Counted from the stretch's first letter, positions 15,588 through 24,466 are shown. The stretch: 36,952 nucleotides of DNA from UBA7485 sp050945075 (GCA_050945075.1 JBMNSG010000010.1:1-36952); one strand, 5' to 3'. Made by a program: numbers and translations. Notes: a model not told the origin generated them from the letters alone.

Positions 15588-15649
15588 TGGATTTCCACAT
15601 GATCTGTTTGTACGAGATTCAATAAAAATAATCGCATCATATTAATCGT

Positions 15650-15665
15650 ATGCTATTGACAGCAT
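15650..15665. promoter_or_regulatory. Putative MarR operator upstream of marR
   Basis: Inverted repeat ATGCT-N6-AGCAT covering the -35 hexamer. Its right part belongs to the 11-base string TGACAGCATGC (15657-15667), which recurs in front of the ABC genes at 16172-16182. A third half-site (AGCATAC, 15688-15694) follows the -10. Confidence 0.6.
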
Positions 15666-15684
15666 GCCTTTTCGAGTCTATAAT
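15656..15684 (+). promoter_or_regulatory. Consensus sigma-A promoter of the marR-ABC operon
   Basis: TTGACA (15656-15661), a 17-base spacer and TATAAT (15679-15684): a perfect match to consensus. Such a strong promoter normally needs a repressor, and operator-like repeats cover it. Confidence 0.85.
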
Positions 15685-15718
15685 AACAGCATACTATTAA
15701 ACGAGGAGGGATGAATCA

Positions 15719-16150
15719 GTGGAAATCAGGACAGACTGTGGATTGCTGATTAAACATATCAGCGATGCCGTAGGACGAAAATCAAATAATCAGCTGCGTA
15801 AGGATGAACTTACGATGTCACAGATGCGTTTTCTCGGATATCTGAACGAGCAGATGGACAGAAAGGTTCCGTTAAAGGAGCTGGAATCGGAATTTGAAGT
15901 GGCACAGTCCACTGTAGCCGGAATTATAAGCAGGCTCGAAAAAAAGGAATTTGTCATCACGGAACAGAATGAAAATGATGCCCGGGCCAAAAATGTCTAT
16001 TTGAGTGAAAAAGGCCAGGATCTGATTGCAGACGCAGAGGTTTACCGGATCCAGAGTGAAGATATGCTTACTGCTCCCCTGACAGAGGAAGAAACCGGGG
16101 AACTGAAGCGGCTGCTGATGAAAGTTTATCTCGCTACCAGGACTGCCTGA
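15719..16150 (+). CDS. MarR family transcriptional regulator
   Basis: A 143-residue winged-helix repressor of MarR type. The DNA-binding part is visible as LTMSQMRFLGYLNEQMDRKVPLKELE, then AQSTVAGIISRLEKKEFV and the wing ENDARAKNVYLSEKG. The start is GTG at 15719, about nine bases after AGGAGGG; an ATG at 15711 is in another frame, too close to the site, and soon hits a stop. MarR proteins usually repress their own gene and an adjacent exporter and respond to small aromatic compounds. The two ABC exporter genes follow, and matching inverted repeats sit in front of both transcription units. Confidence 0.9.
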   Translation: MEIRTDCGLLIKHISDAVGRKSNNQLRKDELTMSQMRFLGYLNEQMDRKVPLKELESEFEVAQSTVAGIISRLEKKEFVITEQNENDARAKNVYLSEKGQDLIADAEVYRIQSEDMLTAPLTEEETGELKRLLMKVYLATRTA

Positions 16151-16175
16151 TTCGTATTTTTTCATCCTTAATGAC

Positions 16176-16197
16176 AGCATGCGTTTGACAGTATGCT
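16176..16197. promoter_or_regulatory. Putative MarR operator upstream of the ABC exporter
   Basis: AGCATGC (16176-16182) and GTATGCT (16191-16197) form an inverted repeat with one mismatch. A TTGACA at 16185-16190 lies inside it but has only a weak -10 17 bases later. Confidence 0.5.
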
Positions 16198-16249
16198 TTG
16201 ACCAGTTTGTTACAGACAGACTGATGAAATCTACAGGAAAGGAAACAGA

Positions 16250-18013
16250 ATGCTTAAAATATTCAAGTATTTTGACACAAAACAGAAAAAGCAGATTGCC
16301 TTCAGTCTGGTTTTTATTGTTATTCAGGTCTGGCTGGATCTGAAACTACCGGATTATATGGCTAATATTACGACCCTCGTTGAAACTGAGGGCAGTACCA
16401 TGAAGGAGATTATCGAACAGGGCGGCCTGATGCTGCTGTGTGCGATCGGCAGTATGGCAGCATCATTCTTAGTCGGCTACTTTGCCGCTGTTGTAGCTGC
16501 AGGACTGGCCAAGACACTCCGTGGTCTGGTTTATGACAAGACACTGGATTTCTCAATGGAAGAAATCAGCCGCTTTTCTACTTCAAGCCTGATCAACCGG
16601 ACCACCAATGATATCACCCAGATCCAGACGCTTATCGCGATGGGCCTGCAGGCGATCATCAAGGCGCCGATCCTGGCTGTATGGGCTGTTGTGAAAATCT
16701 CTGGAAAAAGCTGGCAGTGGACTACAGCCACCGGTGTGGCAGTCATGGTGCTCATCATCATGCTGGCCATCACACTGATTTTCGCGGTACCGCGTTTCCG
16801 CAAGATTCAGGGACTCACCGATAACATCAACCGGATTACCCGTGAACAACTCACAGGGATCCGCGTGGTCAGAGCCTACAATGCAGAAAAATACCAGGAA
16901 GACAAATTCGCAGTTGCCAACGACGAGCTGACACAGACCAATTTGGTTGCAAACCGTGTTATGGCGATTATGTCACCAGGTATGACGTTTATCAATTCCG
17001 GACTGACACTGGCTGTTTACTGGATCGGTGCCTATATGATAGAAGCTGCTGGTCTTGGACAGAAGCTGGCTTTGTTTTCGGATATGGTCGTCTTTTCAAA
17101 TTATGCCATGCAGGTCATCATGGCCTTCATGCTGCTGAATATGATCTTTATCCTGCTGCCGCGTGCTCAGGTATCTGCAAGACGTATTGTTGAAGTGCTT
17201 GACACGACGAGCCGGATTCAGGATGGCTGGCAGACGCAGGGCACGGATAATGAAAAAGGAACAGTCGAGTTCAAAAATGTTTCCTTTAAATATCCGGACG
17301 GCGGCAATAATGTACTGACAGATATCAGCTTTACAGCCAAATCGGGTCAGACCACTGCTTTTATCGGTGCTACCGGCAGCGGCAAATCGACGCTTATCAA
17401 CCTGATCCCGCGTTTTTACGATGCAACTGAAGGACAGGTTCTGGTAGACGGCGTCGATGTCAAGGATTATAAACAGGAAAATCTGCACAACGCGATTGGA
17501 TACATTCCTCAGAAAGCGGTTCTCTTCTCGGGAACAGTCGAATCAAATGTTTCATATGGAGATAACGGTAAGGGCGACATTACAGAGGCGCAAGTCAAAA
17601 AAGCTGTCGCGATTGCACAGAGTACTGATTTTGTCGAAAAGATGGATGGTCAGTATGAAGCTCCGATTGCCCAGGGCGGAACCAATGTATCCGGCGGACA
17701 GAAACAGCGTCTGGCTATTGCCCGCGCCATTGCCCGTGAACCTGAAATTCTGATCTTCGATGATTCATTCTCCGCTCTTGACTACAAGACCGACAGAAAT
17801 CTGCGTAATGCACTGGATACTGAAGTCAAAGGCACTACGAAACTGATTGTAGCCCAGCGAATCGGTACCATCCGCAATGCGGATCAGATCATCGTTCTCG
17901 AACATGGCAGAATCGTCGGTAAGGGAACGCATGACGAATTGATGAAGAGCTGCAGGACTTATCAGGAAATCGCCAATTCACAGCTGTCTAAGGAGGAACT
18001 GGAAAATGCCTGA
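16250..18013 (+). CDS. Heterodimeric ABC exporter, subunit with degenerate catalytic site
   Basis: A 587-residue ABC half-transporter: six membrane helices (about residues 15-310), then an ATPase domain. Walker A is GATGSGKS at 373-380, the signature is VSGGQ at 480-484, and Walker B ends FDD at 503-505. The catalytic glutamate position holds D505, the usual mark of the degenerate site of heterodimeric exporters such as LmrCD or BmrCD. It overlaps the second subunit gene by eight bases. With the MarR gene in front it is probably a drug or toxic-metabolite exporter in the cytoplasmic membrane; the substrate is unknown. Confidence 0.92.
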   Translation: MLKIFKYFDTKQKKQIAFSLVFIVIQVWLDLKLPDYMANITTLVETEGSTMKEIIEQGGLMLLCAIGSMAASFLVGYFAAVVAAGLAKTLRGLVYDKTLDFSMEEISRFSTSSLINRTTNDITQIQTLIAMGLQAIIKAPILAVWAVVKISGKSWQWTTATGVAVMVLIIMLAITLIFAVPRFRKIQGLTDNINRITREQLTGIRVVRAYNAEKYQEDKFAVANDELTQTNLVANRVMAIMSPGMTFINSGLTLAVYWIGAYMIEAAGLGQKLALFSDMVVFSNYAMQVIMAFMLLNMIFILLPRAQVSARRIVEVLDTTSRIQDGWQTQGTDNEKGTVEFKNVSFKYPDGGNNVLTDISFTAKSGQTTAFIGATGSGKSTLINLIPRFYDATEGQVLVDGVDVKDYKQENLHNAIGYIPQKAVLFSGTVESNVSYGDNGKGDITEAQVKKAVAIAQSTDFVEKMDGQYEAPIAQGGTNVSGGQKQRLAIARAIAREPEILIFDDSFSALDYKTDRNLRNALDTEVKGTTKLIVAQRIGTIRNADQIIVLEHGRIVGKGTHDELMKSCRTYQEIANSQLSKEELENA

Positions 18014-19826
18014 AAAAATTGTAAAAAGAAATACGCACAGTAATGCTCCCGGCGGAGGAATGGGTGCGATTGAACGCAGCAACGACGTTAAGGCGGCTTA
18101 TGCCAACTTCTTTAAATACATCGGCCGGTTTAAATGGAGCATCCTCGCTGCTTCGGTTCTGGCTATAGCCGGTGCGATCCTGAATCTGATCGGTCCTGGA
18201 AAGCTCAGTGAAGTCACCAACCTGATTACTGCCGGACTGACCTCTACGATTGATATCGCTGCTGTTGTTAAAATTGCAACACTGCTGGCCTGGCTGTATA
18301 TCCTCGGCTTTGTCTTCAATTATGCACAGGGCTGGATCATGGCCACGGTCACGCAGCGCATCACCCAGAATATGCGCCGTGACATATCCCTGAAGATTGA
18401 CAGACTGCCGCTCCGTTACTTTGACTCACATGCTACAGGGGATATCCTGAGCCGCGTTGCCAATGATGTCGATACAGTCGGCCAGTCAATGAACCAGAGC
18501 TTTTCGACTCTGGTTTCATCCATCGCACTGCTGCTGGGTTCTCTGATCATGATGTATCTGACCAACTGGATCATGGCGACAACCGGTGTTCTGGCTACTC
18601 TGGTCGGGATTGCTTTTATGGCTTTTGCCATTGTCAAATCCCAGGGATACTTTACCGAACAGCAGAATGTGATCGGTAAAATTGACGGACACATTGAAGA
18701 AATCTACGGCGGACATGATGTTGTTAAAGCCTATAACGGCGAAAAAGCAGCACGTAAAGAATTCCACGCGATGAATGACAAGCTCTACACCTGTGCATGG
18801 AAGAGTCAGTTCATGTCCGGACTGATGATGCCGCTCATGACATTTGTCGGCAATCTGGCTTATGTCGTTGTCTGTATTACCGGTGCTGTTCTGGCGATTC
18901 AGGGCTATATCACATTTGGTACCATTGTTGCCTTCATGCTGTATATCCGCCTGTTCACACAGCCGCTGCAGAACCTGTCTCAGGCTGCAACCAGCGTACA
19001 GACCATGGCAGCTGCCTGCGAACGTGTCTTCCAGTTCCTCGATGAAGATGAAATGGAAGATGAAAGTGACAAGACCACGAAGCTTTCAACTGTGACCGGA
19101 AATATCGATTTTGATCATGTCCATTTCGGATACGAACCTGACAAGATCATCATCAATGATTTCTCACAGGCTGTTAAAGCCGGACAGAAGGTCGCGATTG
19201 TCGGGCCGACCGGAGCCGGGAAAACGACCATGGTAAACCTGCTGATGCGTTTCTATGAACTCAACTCAGGAAAGATCAGCATCGACGGAGTATCTGAAGA
19301 GGATCTGACCCGGAACAATATTCACAACCTCTTTGGTATGGTTCTGCAGGACACCTGGATGTTTGAAGGAACAATCCGCGACAACCTTGTTTACAACAAA
19401 AAGGATGTCACCGATGAACAGCTGCTGGAAATCTGTGAGGAAACAGAATTGTCTGACCTGATTAACCAGCTGCCGAATGGTCTGGATACGGTTCTCAACG
19501 ACAACGCCAGCCTCTCTGCAGGTCAGAAACAGCTGATTACCATAGCCCGTGCCATGGTTGAAGATGCACCGCTGCTGATTCTCGATGAAGCGACCAGTTC
19601 TGTCGATACCCGGACCGAGCTTCAGGTCCAGCAGGCTATGGACAAGCTGACAGAAGGACGGACCAGTTTTGTTATCGCCCACAGACTCTCCACGATTAAG
19701 AACGCAGATCAGATTCTGGTTATGCGTGATGGCGATATCGTCGAAAGCGGCAATCATGAACAGCTGCTGGCCAAGGGTGGTTTCTATGCGGATCTGTACA
19801 ACAGTCAGTTCGATCAGGCTGCGTAG
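18006..19826 (+). CDS. Heterodimeric ABC exporter, subunit with catalytic glutamate
   Basis: A 606-residue ABC half-transporter forming the partner of the preceding protein. After a basic N-terminal tail rich in asparagine and glycine, six membrane helices lie at about 35-330. The ATPase domain has Walker A GPTGAGKT at 400-407 and Walker B LDEATSSVD with catalytic E528. The signature is LSAGQ (503-507) instead of LSGGQ, so the non-canonical halves pair as expected in an asymmetric dimer: this signature joins the site lacking the glutamate. The start at 18006 overlaps the upstream gene by eight bases, behind AAGGAGGAACTGG, so the two are translationally coupled. Confidence 0.92.
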   Translation: MPEKIVKRNTHSNAPGGGMGAIERSNDVKAAYANFFKYIGRFKWSILAASVLAIAGAILNLIGPGKLSEVTNLITAGLTSTIDIAAVVKIATLLAWLYILGFVFNYAQGWIMATVTQRITQNMRRDISLKIDRLPLRYFDSHATGDILSRVANDVDTVGQSMNQSFSTLVSSIALLLGSLIMMYLTNWIMATTGVLATLVGIAFMAFAIVKSQGYFTEQQNVIGKIDGHIEEIYGGHDVVKAYNGEKAARKEFHAMNDKLYTCAWKSQFMSGLMMPLMTFVGNLAYVVVCITGAVLAIQGYITFGTIVAFMLYIRLFTQPLQNLSQAATSVQTMAAACERVFQFLDEDEMEDESDKTTKLSTVTGNIDFDHVHFGYEPDKIIINDFSQAVKAGQKVAIVGPTGAGKTTMVNLLMRFYELNSGKISIDGVSEEDLTRNNIHNLFGMVLQDTWMFEGTIRDNLVYNKKDVTDEQLLEICEETELSDLINQLPNGLDTVLNDNASLSAGQKQLITIARAMVEDAPLLILDEATSSVDTRTELQVQQAMDKLTEGRTSFVIAHRLSTIKNADQILVMRDGDIVESGNHEQLLAKGGFYADLYNSQFDQAA

Positions 19827-19856
19827 ACAATAATGCGGATTATCCGCGATTTTATA

Positions 19857-19901
19857 AAAGAGACATCAGGACCGGATCTTTTCCGGACCGGATGTCTCTT
19901 T
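19857..19901 (+). terminator. Rho-independent terminator after the ABC operon
   Basis: Long interrupted stem: AAAGAGACATC pairs with GATGTCTCTTT, and an inner GGACCGG pairs with CCGGACC around an ATCTTTT loop. T residues follow on the plus strand. Confidence 0.88.
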
Positions 19902-19997
19902 CTTTCGTTGTGTGTTCTCTTTCCTCATCCTCTGTGTCTGTTGTATGATTAGGAGAGTAAAAAGAGTAAAAGACGAAAATGGAAGGAAAACTGTTTT

Positions 19998-20489
19998 GTG
20001 AAACATGAAATCAGAAAAGCCACACTGGCTGATTTAGATAAAATTGCCGCGGTTGAGGCAGCCTGTTTTCCCCGGGCCGAGGCCGCGACCACCGAAGAAT
20101 TCAGGGAAAGACTTACAGCCTATCCGGATCATTTCTGGCTGATGGAAAACGAAAACCAGCAGCTGATCAGTTTTGTGAATGGAATGACCACAGACCATCG
20201 GATGCTGACCGATGAAATGTATGAAGATACCCGGATGCATGATGAAAGCGGCGCCTGGCAGATGATTTTCGGTGTGAATACTGTTCCGGAATACCGAAAA
20301 CAGGGATGTGCCGGACGTATTCTCAATACTGTAATCCGGGAATCCAGGGAACAGGGCCGGGCCGGAGTGGTGCTGACCTGTAAGGAAAAACTGATCCATT
20401 ATTATGCTTCGTTCGGGTTTATTGATGAAGGTATCTCTGATTCTGTTCACGGCGGGGCTGTCTGGCACGATATGCGCCTCAGTTTCTGA
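19998..20489 (+). CDS. GNAT family N-acetyltransferase
   Basis: A 163-residue acetyl-CoA-dependent acyltransferase. The N-terminal IRKATLADLDKIAAVEAACFP is the usual GNAT beginning. The acetyl-CoA loop appears as VNTVPEYRKQGCAGRILNTVI, and the C-terminal LIHYYASFGFIDEG is the last conserved motif. It resembles the arylalkylamine acetyltransferase-like branch, but the acceptor is unknown. The start is GTG at 19998, behind GGAAGGAAAA at a somewhat long distance; no better start exists in frame. It stands alone between two terminators. Confidence 0.85.
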   Translation: MKHEIRKATLADLDKIAAVEAACFPRAEAATTEEFRERLTAYPDHFWLMENENQQLISFVNGMTTDHRMLTDEMYEDTRMHDESGAWQMIFGVNTVPEYRKQGCAGRILNTVIRESREQGRAGVVLTCKEKLIHYYASFGFIDEGISDSVHGGAVWHDMRLSF

Positions 20490-20496
20490 GGACAGA

Positions 20497-20533
20497 AAAA
20501 ACAGCCCTGATTTTTAAAATCAGGGCTGTTTTT
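20497..20533. terminator. Bidirectional terminator
   Basis: AAAAACAGCCCTGATTTT and its complement form a long stem with A and T runs, serving both the GNAT gene (+) and the flavodoxin (-) that converge here. Confidence 0.88.
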
Positions 20534-20556
20534 GTATCCATGCTGACTGACAGATT

Positions 20557-21045
20557 TTACAGACCCAGCCCTTCGATCCATTTTTTCAGAGTTCCTTCAC
20601 TGACACTGGAAGCAAACCGTTTACCTGGTTTCCAGCTTGTCTGTGACGAACACAGTTTTTTGATTTCATTATCGATCCCGCCCATTCCGCTGCTTCCGGA
20701 CGTTGCGAAGGGAATCACGGTTTTTTCGGAGAAATCGTAGCTTTCCAGGAAGGTTTCAATAATTCTCGGGAAGGTGTACCACCAGATTGGGAATCCGACA
20801 AATACCGTCTGGTAAGATGCCATATCTTTCACTTTATCTGCAATAACCGGACGTGAAGCCGGATCGTTCTTTTCCTGAGTACTGCGGCTGCCATTATCCT
20901 GCCAGTTCAGGTCCGCAGAAGTATAGGCAGTTTCCGGTTTGATTTCAAATAGATCTGCATCGGCTGCTTCTGCCAGTTTTCCGGCAACTTTCCGGGTAGT
21001 GCCGGAGCATGAAAAATAAGCGACGAGTGTCTTGCTATTACTCAT
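20557..21045 (-). CDS. Flavodoxin
   Basis: A 162-residue flavodoxin with the phosphate loop VAYFSCSGTTRKVAGKLA (residues about 8-25), the aromatic loop FVGFPIWWYTFPRII and the glycine-rich FATSGSSGMGG segment that contact FMN. The start follows AAGGAGGACAATT. Such proteins carry electrons or act as small NAD(P)H-linked quinone reductases; the partner is not known. It is divergent from the EIIC-only PTS gene at 21401. The other flavodoxin in the window (5554) is also next to a PTS/GH1 pair. Confidence 0.92.
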   Translation of the reverse strand: MSNSKTLVAYFSCSGTTRKVAGKLAEAADADLFEIKPETAYTSADLNWQDNGSRSTQEKNDPASRPVIADKVKDMASYQTVFVGFPIWWYTFPRIIETFLESYDFSEKTVIPFATSGSSGMGGIDNEIKKLCSSQTSWKPGKRFASSVSEGTLKKWIEGLGL

Positions 21046-21400
21046 AATTGTCCTCCTTATACAGGGTCAATAAAATTTCCGGCCGGATCACAAGCGCCTT
21101 TATGGAAATAAATTCCAGACAGTCGGACGTTCTTCCGGTCTGTTCACCTTCATTGTAGGTTTATCCGTTCAAAATGTCTAATGCTTATGACTGATTGCCT
21201 GCGATACCTTTTGGGCATTCTACGCAGATCAGATTTGTACCGCAGGTTCAAAAATAACGGTCTGTTTACTTTGTTTCTGAACCTTTGGGCCAGTCGTGAT
21301 CCGGGATGCTGTTCTCATTCGGGGATGATGCTATTCTGAATTCAGGAAAACATTTCAAGGCGCCCTGAATGTTCAAATCAATAAAAAAGCAGATAAGTGA
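21046..21400. promoter_or_regulatory. Divergent control region, flavodoxin / module B
   Basis: No gene is seen. It holds inverted repeats AGGTTCA (21244-21250) / TGAACCT (21278-21284) and ATTCAGG (21340-21346) / CCTGAAT (21364-21370), and a TATTCT that could be a -10, but no convincing promoter or antiterminator target. No remnant of an EIIB domain is visible before the EIIC gene. Confidence 0.35.
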
Positions 21401-22546
21401 ATGGAAAAGCGGATTTTTGAATTTATTTCAGCAGTATTTACACCGATCCTTCCGGCAATTATCGGAGCCGGTTTGATCAAGTCCTTTCTGGCGCTGGCAG
21501 TTCTGCTGGGAATGGATTCTGAAGGTACGGTATATTATTTTATCAATCTGATTGGCGATGCCCCGTTATATTTTTTACCGGTCATGCTTGCTTATACTGG
21601 AGCAAAAAAGCTGGGATGCAACCAGTATATTGCCGTTGGAATAGCCGGAGCTATGCTGCATCCGAACTATACGGCTCTGGTTACCGATGCGTACAGTCTG
21701 CACTTTACTTCATTTCTGGGAATACCTGTAACACTGGCATCGTACAGCTGCGGGGTGATACCTTCACTCTTAATGGTTATAGCACTGTTTTATACAGAGA
21801 AATTACTGGATAGAATTATCCCGAAAATGCTTCAGTTCTTTTTTAAACCGGTTATCAGCCTGATGTTTGTCGGAATGCTTTCCTTTATTGTCCTGGGACC
21901 GATTGGATTTATTATCGGAACCGGAATCAGTACCGGACTGGATGCTCTGAATCAGGTTGCCGGATGGGCAGTACCTACAATTGTCGGATGTATCTTTCCC
22001 CTTATGGTTACGACTGGAATGCATTACGGTTTTGTTCCTTTTATGATTCAGTCGCTGGGTGCACAGGGATTTGAAACCCTGTGTGGTCCCGGAAATCTTC
22101 CCAGTAACATCGCTCAGGGCGCTGCTTCACTGGCAATTGCCTTCAAAACAAAGAATTTAAAAATGAAGGAAACGGCATTTACCACGGGAACAACGGCTCT
22201 CCTCGGTATTACAGAACCGGCGCTTTACAGCGTAACACTTAAGTCAAAGAAGACACTTGCCAGTGTGATGATCGGTGGTGGACTCGGTGGTTTTTATGCT
22301 GGTATTACCGGTGTCAAATGTTTCAGCTTCTGTTCGCCCGGATTGCTGTCTCTGGTTGCATTTATCGGTTCGGATGGCTGGAGCAATCTGATCAATGCCT
22401 GCATTTCCATGGCAATCAGTTTCGTTGTAACCTTCGCTGTTACCTGGTTCTGGGGATTTGAAGAGGCTGATGAAATAAAGAAAGCCGATGGTGCCGTTCT
22501 GACGAAAACGGGTGAAGCAGAACCAGTCGTTCAGGCGGCCGAATAG
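21401..22546 (+). CDS. PTS EIIC of the beta-glucoside family, stand-alone
   Basis: A 381-residue membrane protein equal to the EIIC part of BglF-type permeases. It aligns by eye with residues of about 115-450 of the IIBCA protein at 1032 (FTPILPAIIGAG, then YFLPVMLAYTGAKKLGCN and AMLHPNYTALV). The sugar-site motif GITEP is at 269-273. It has no EIIB at the N-terminus and no EIIA at the C-terminus, which ends in a short tail of no known domain. A stop codon directly precedes the start, so no N-terminal domain is hidden upstream. The ribosome binding site is weak. It must borrow IIB and IIA, perhaps from the 1032 protein, or act without phosphorylation. The GH1 gene follows. Confidence 0.88.
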   Translation: MEKRIFEFISAVFTPILPAIIGAGLIKSFLALAVLLGMDSEGTVYYFINLIGDAPLYFLPVMLAYTGAKKLGCNQYIAVGIAGAMLHPNYTALVTDAYSLHFTSFLGIPVTLASYSCGVIPSLLMVIALFYTEKLLDRIIPKMLQFFFKPVISLMFVGMLSFIVLGPIGFIIGTGISTGLDALNQVAGWAVPTIVGCIFPLMVTTGMHYGFVPFMIQSLGAQGFETLCGPGNLPSNIAQGAASLAIAFKTKNLKMKETAFTTGTTALLGITEPALYSVTLKSKKTLASVMIGGGLGGFYAGITGVKCFSFCSPGLLSLVAFIGSDGWSNLINACISMAISFVVTFAVTWFWGFEEADEIKKADGAVLTKTGEAEPVVQAAE

Positions 22547-22619
22547 GCGGATGACTGGATCTGACTGGATCTTATGAATCAGGATGATGGAACAGATCAT
22601 GAAAGAAAGGAAGGATGAA

Positions 22620-24125
22620 ATGAAAACAGGAACAGATACAATCGATCGTCAGATCAACCCGATAAAATTTCCGGAGGATTTTCTCTGGGGCGGTGCGCTG
22701 GCTGCTGGCCAGTGTGAAGGAGCGGCACTTGAAGACGGCAAGGGATATTCGACCATGGATGCGCTGCCCAATGGGATTTTTCAGGATGTTGTGGTTCCGC
22801 CGCAGCAGGATTATCTGAAAAAAGAAGCGGTTGATTTCTATCATCATTATCGTGAAGATATTCGCCTGTTTGCAGAAATGGGCTTTAAAGTACTGCGGAT
22901 TTCAATTGCCTGGTCACGGATTTTTCCGAACGGCGACGAATCTGAACCGAATGAAACCGGACTGAAATTTTATGATGATCTGTTTGATGAGCTGGACCGG
23001 TACGGGATCGAGCCGCTGGTAACCTTGTCTCATTATGAAATGCCGCTGCATCTGGCGGAACAATACGGCGGCTGGAGCAACAGAAAGCTCATCGGGTTTT
23101 ATGCCCATTATGCAGAAACAGTTTTTCGCAGATATAGCGGAAAAGTCAGATACTGGCTTACGTTCAATGAAATAAACATGATTTTACATGCTCCCTTTAA
23201 CGGTGGCGGAATCCGGGGGCTTGCCGGGGAAGTCGACCAGAGTATTCTCTGGCAGGCCGCGCATTATCAGCTGGTTGCCAGTGCCATGGCAACCAAAATC
23301 GGGCATGAGATCGATCCTGATTATCAGATTGGCTGTATGATTGCCAGCGGTCCCCATTATCCGCTTTCACCGGAACCGGCCGATGTCATGGAAGCCATGA
23401 AGGAGGACCGGCAGTCGATGGTGTTCGGGGATATCCATGTTCGCGGCTGTTACCCGGGTTATATCCTGCGGTATTTTCAGGAAAACGGGATCCGGTTTGA
23501 TGTGACGGATGAAGATCGTGAGATTCTGAAAAACACGGTAGATTTTATTTCCTTCAGCTACTATATGAGCTTCTGTGCAACTGCAGATCCGGAAAAGAAT
23601 ATTCAGTCACGCGGCAACATCATGAGCGCAGTTAAGAATCCCTGTCTGGAGGAATCTGAATGGGGCTGGCAGATTGATCCGCTGGGTCTTCGCTATACCC
23701 TCAATCAGTATTATGACCGCTGGCAGAAACCACTGTTCATTGTGGAGAACGGACTGGGTGCAAAAGACGCGCTCGTTGCAGACGGGGAAGGCGGATATAC
23801 TGTAGAAGATGACTACCGTATTGAATTTTTAAGAGAGCATCTGATTCAGGTCGGTGAAGCCCTGCGCGATGGTGTCCCGGTTATGGGCTACTGCAGCTGG
23901 GGCCCGCTGGATCTGGTCAGCAATTCGGAATGCCAGGTGGAAAAACGTTACGGATATATTTATGTAGATCGCTATGATGACGGTACCGGAAGTTTTAAGC
24001 GATACCGCAAGAAGAGCTTTTACTGGTATCAGAAGGTTATTGAAACTAATGGAGAAAGTCTCCTTAACCCGGATATAGATAATTTTGAAAGAAAAACGGA
24101 TAAGCAGGAGGAAATGGAAGGATGA
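22620..24125 (+). CDS. 6-phospho-beta-glucosidase (GH1), module B
   Basis: A 501-residue family 1 glycoside hydrolase, paralogous to the one at 3029. The acid/base is E184 in TFNEIN and the nucleophile E376 in FIVENGLG. The family block DFLWGGALAAGQCEG is near the N-terminus and RYGYIYVDRYDDGTGSFKR near the C-terminus. I chose ATG 22620, preceded by AGGAAGGATGAA, over two ATGs at 22584 and 22587 that lack a spaced site. A 25-residue tail extends past the usual end. The stop overlaps the start of the TIGR04076 gene (ATGA). It should cleave the product delivered by the EIIC-only transporter, if that sugar is phosphorylated. Confidence 0.92.
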   Translation: MKTGTDTIDRQINPIKFPEDFLWGGALAAGQCEGAALEDGKGYSTMDALPNGIFQDVVVPPQQDYLKKEAVDFYHHYREDIRLFAEMGFKVLRISIAWSRIFPNGDESEPNETGLKFYDDLFDELDRYGIEPLVTLSHYEMPLHLAEQYGGWSNRKLIGFYAHYAETVFRRYSGKVRYWLTFNEINMILHAPFNGGGIRGLAGEVDQSILWQAAHYQLVASAMATKIGHEIDPDYQIGCMIASGPHYPLSPEPADVMEAMKEDRQSMVFGDIHVRGCYPGYILRYFQENGIRFDVTDEDREILKNTVDFISFSYYMSFCATADPEKNIQSRGNIMSAVKNPCLEESEWGWQIDPLGLRYTLNQYYDRWQKPLFIVENGLGAKDALVADGEGGYTVEDDYRIEFLREHLIQVGEALRDGVPVMGYCSWGPLDLVSNSECQVEKRYGYIYVDRYDDGTGSFKRYRKKSFYWYQKVIETNGESLLNPDIDNFERKTDKQEEMEG

Positions 24126-24466
24126 AAAAGGTTAAAATTACGATTTTAAGAACCATGTTTAATCAGGATCTGGCAGATGAATACGGTGTGGACGGGCTTA
24201 CAGCCTGTCCCATGATGAAAGAGGGACAGGTTTTCTATGCCGATTATGCCAAACCGGAGGGTTTCTGTGATGAAGCCTGGAAAGCTGTCTATCAGTATGT
24301 GTTTGCTCTGGCTCATGGTGCCGGTAATGAATTGTTTTATTATGGAGACTGGATCAGAAAACCGGGAACAGCTATTGTCAGCTGCAATGACGGACTGCGT
24401 CCGGTTATTATGAAGCTGGAAGCCACAGGGGACGAATCACAGATCGATTATAAACCGGTGAGATAA
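24122..24466 (+). CDS. TIGR04076 family protein
   Basis: A 114-residue cytoplasmic protein of the TIGR04076 family, whose function is unknown. The visible family blocks are KVKITILRTMFNQDLADEY, CPMMKEGQVF, KPEGFCDEAWKAVYQYVFAL and IVSCNDGLRPVIMKLE. C29, C50 and C88 are candidates for a metal or cofactor site. Its start overlaps the GH1 stop by four bases (ATGA), so the two are translationally coupled and the protein is probably used together with the glucosidase. Confidence 0.8.
   Translation: MKKVKITILRTMFNQDLADEYGVDGLTACPMMKEGQVFYADYAKPEGFCDEAWKAVYQYVFALAHGAGNELFYYGDWIRKPGTAIVSCNDGLRPVIMKLEATGDESQIDYKPVR

Noticed and set aside
15711..15749. ATG start for MarR at 15711
   Set aside because: It is out of frame with the MarR coding sequence, one base from the ribosome binding site, and meets a stop after about a dozen codons.
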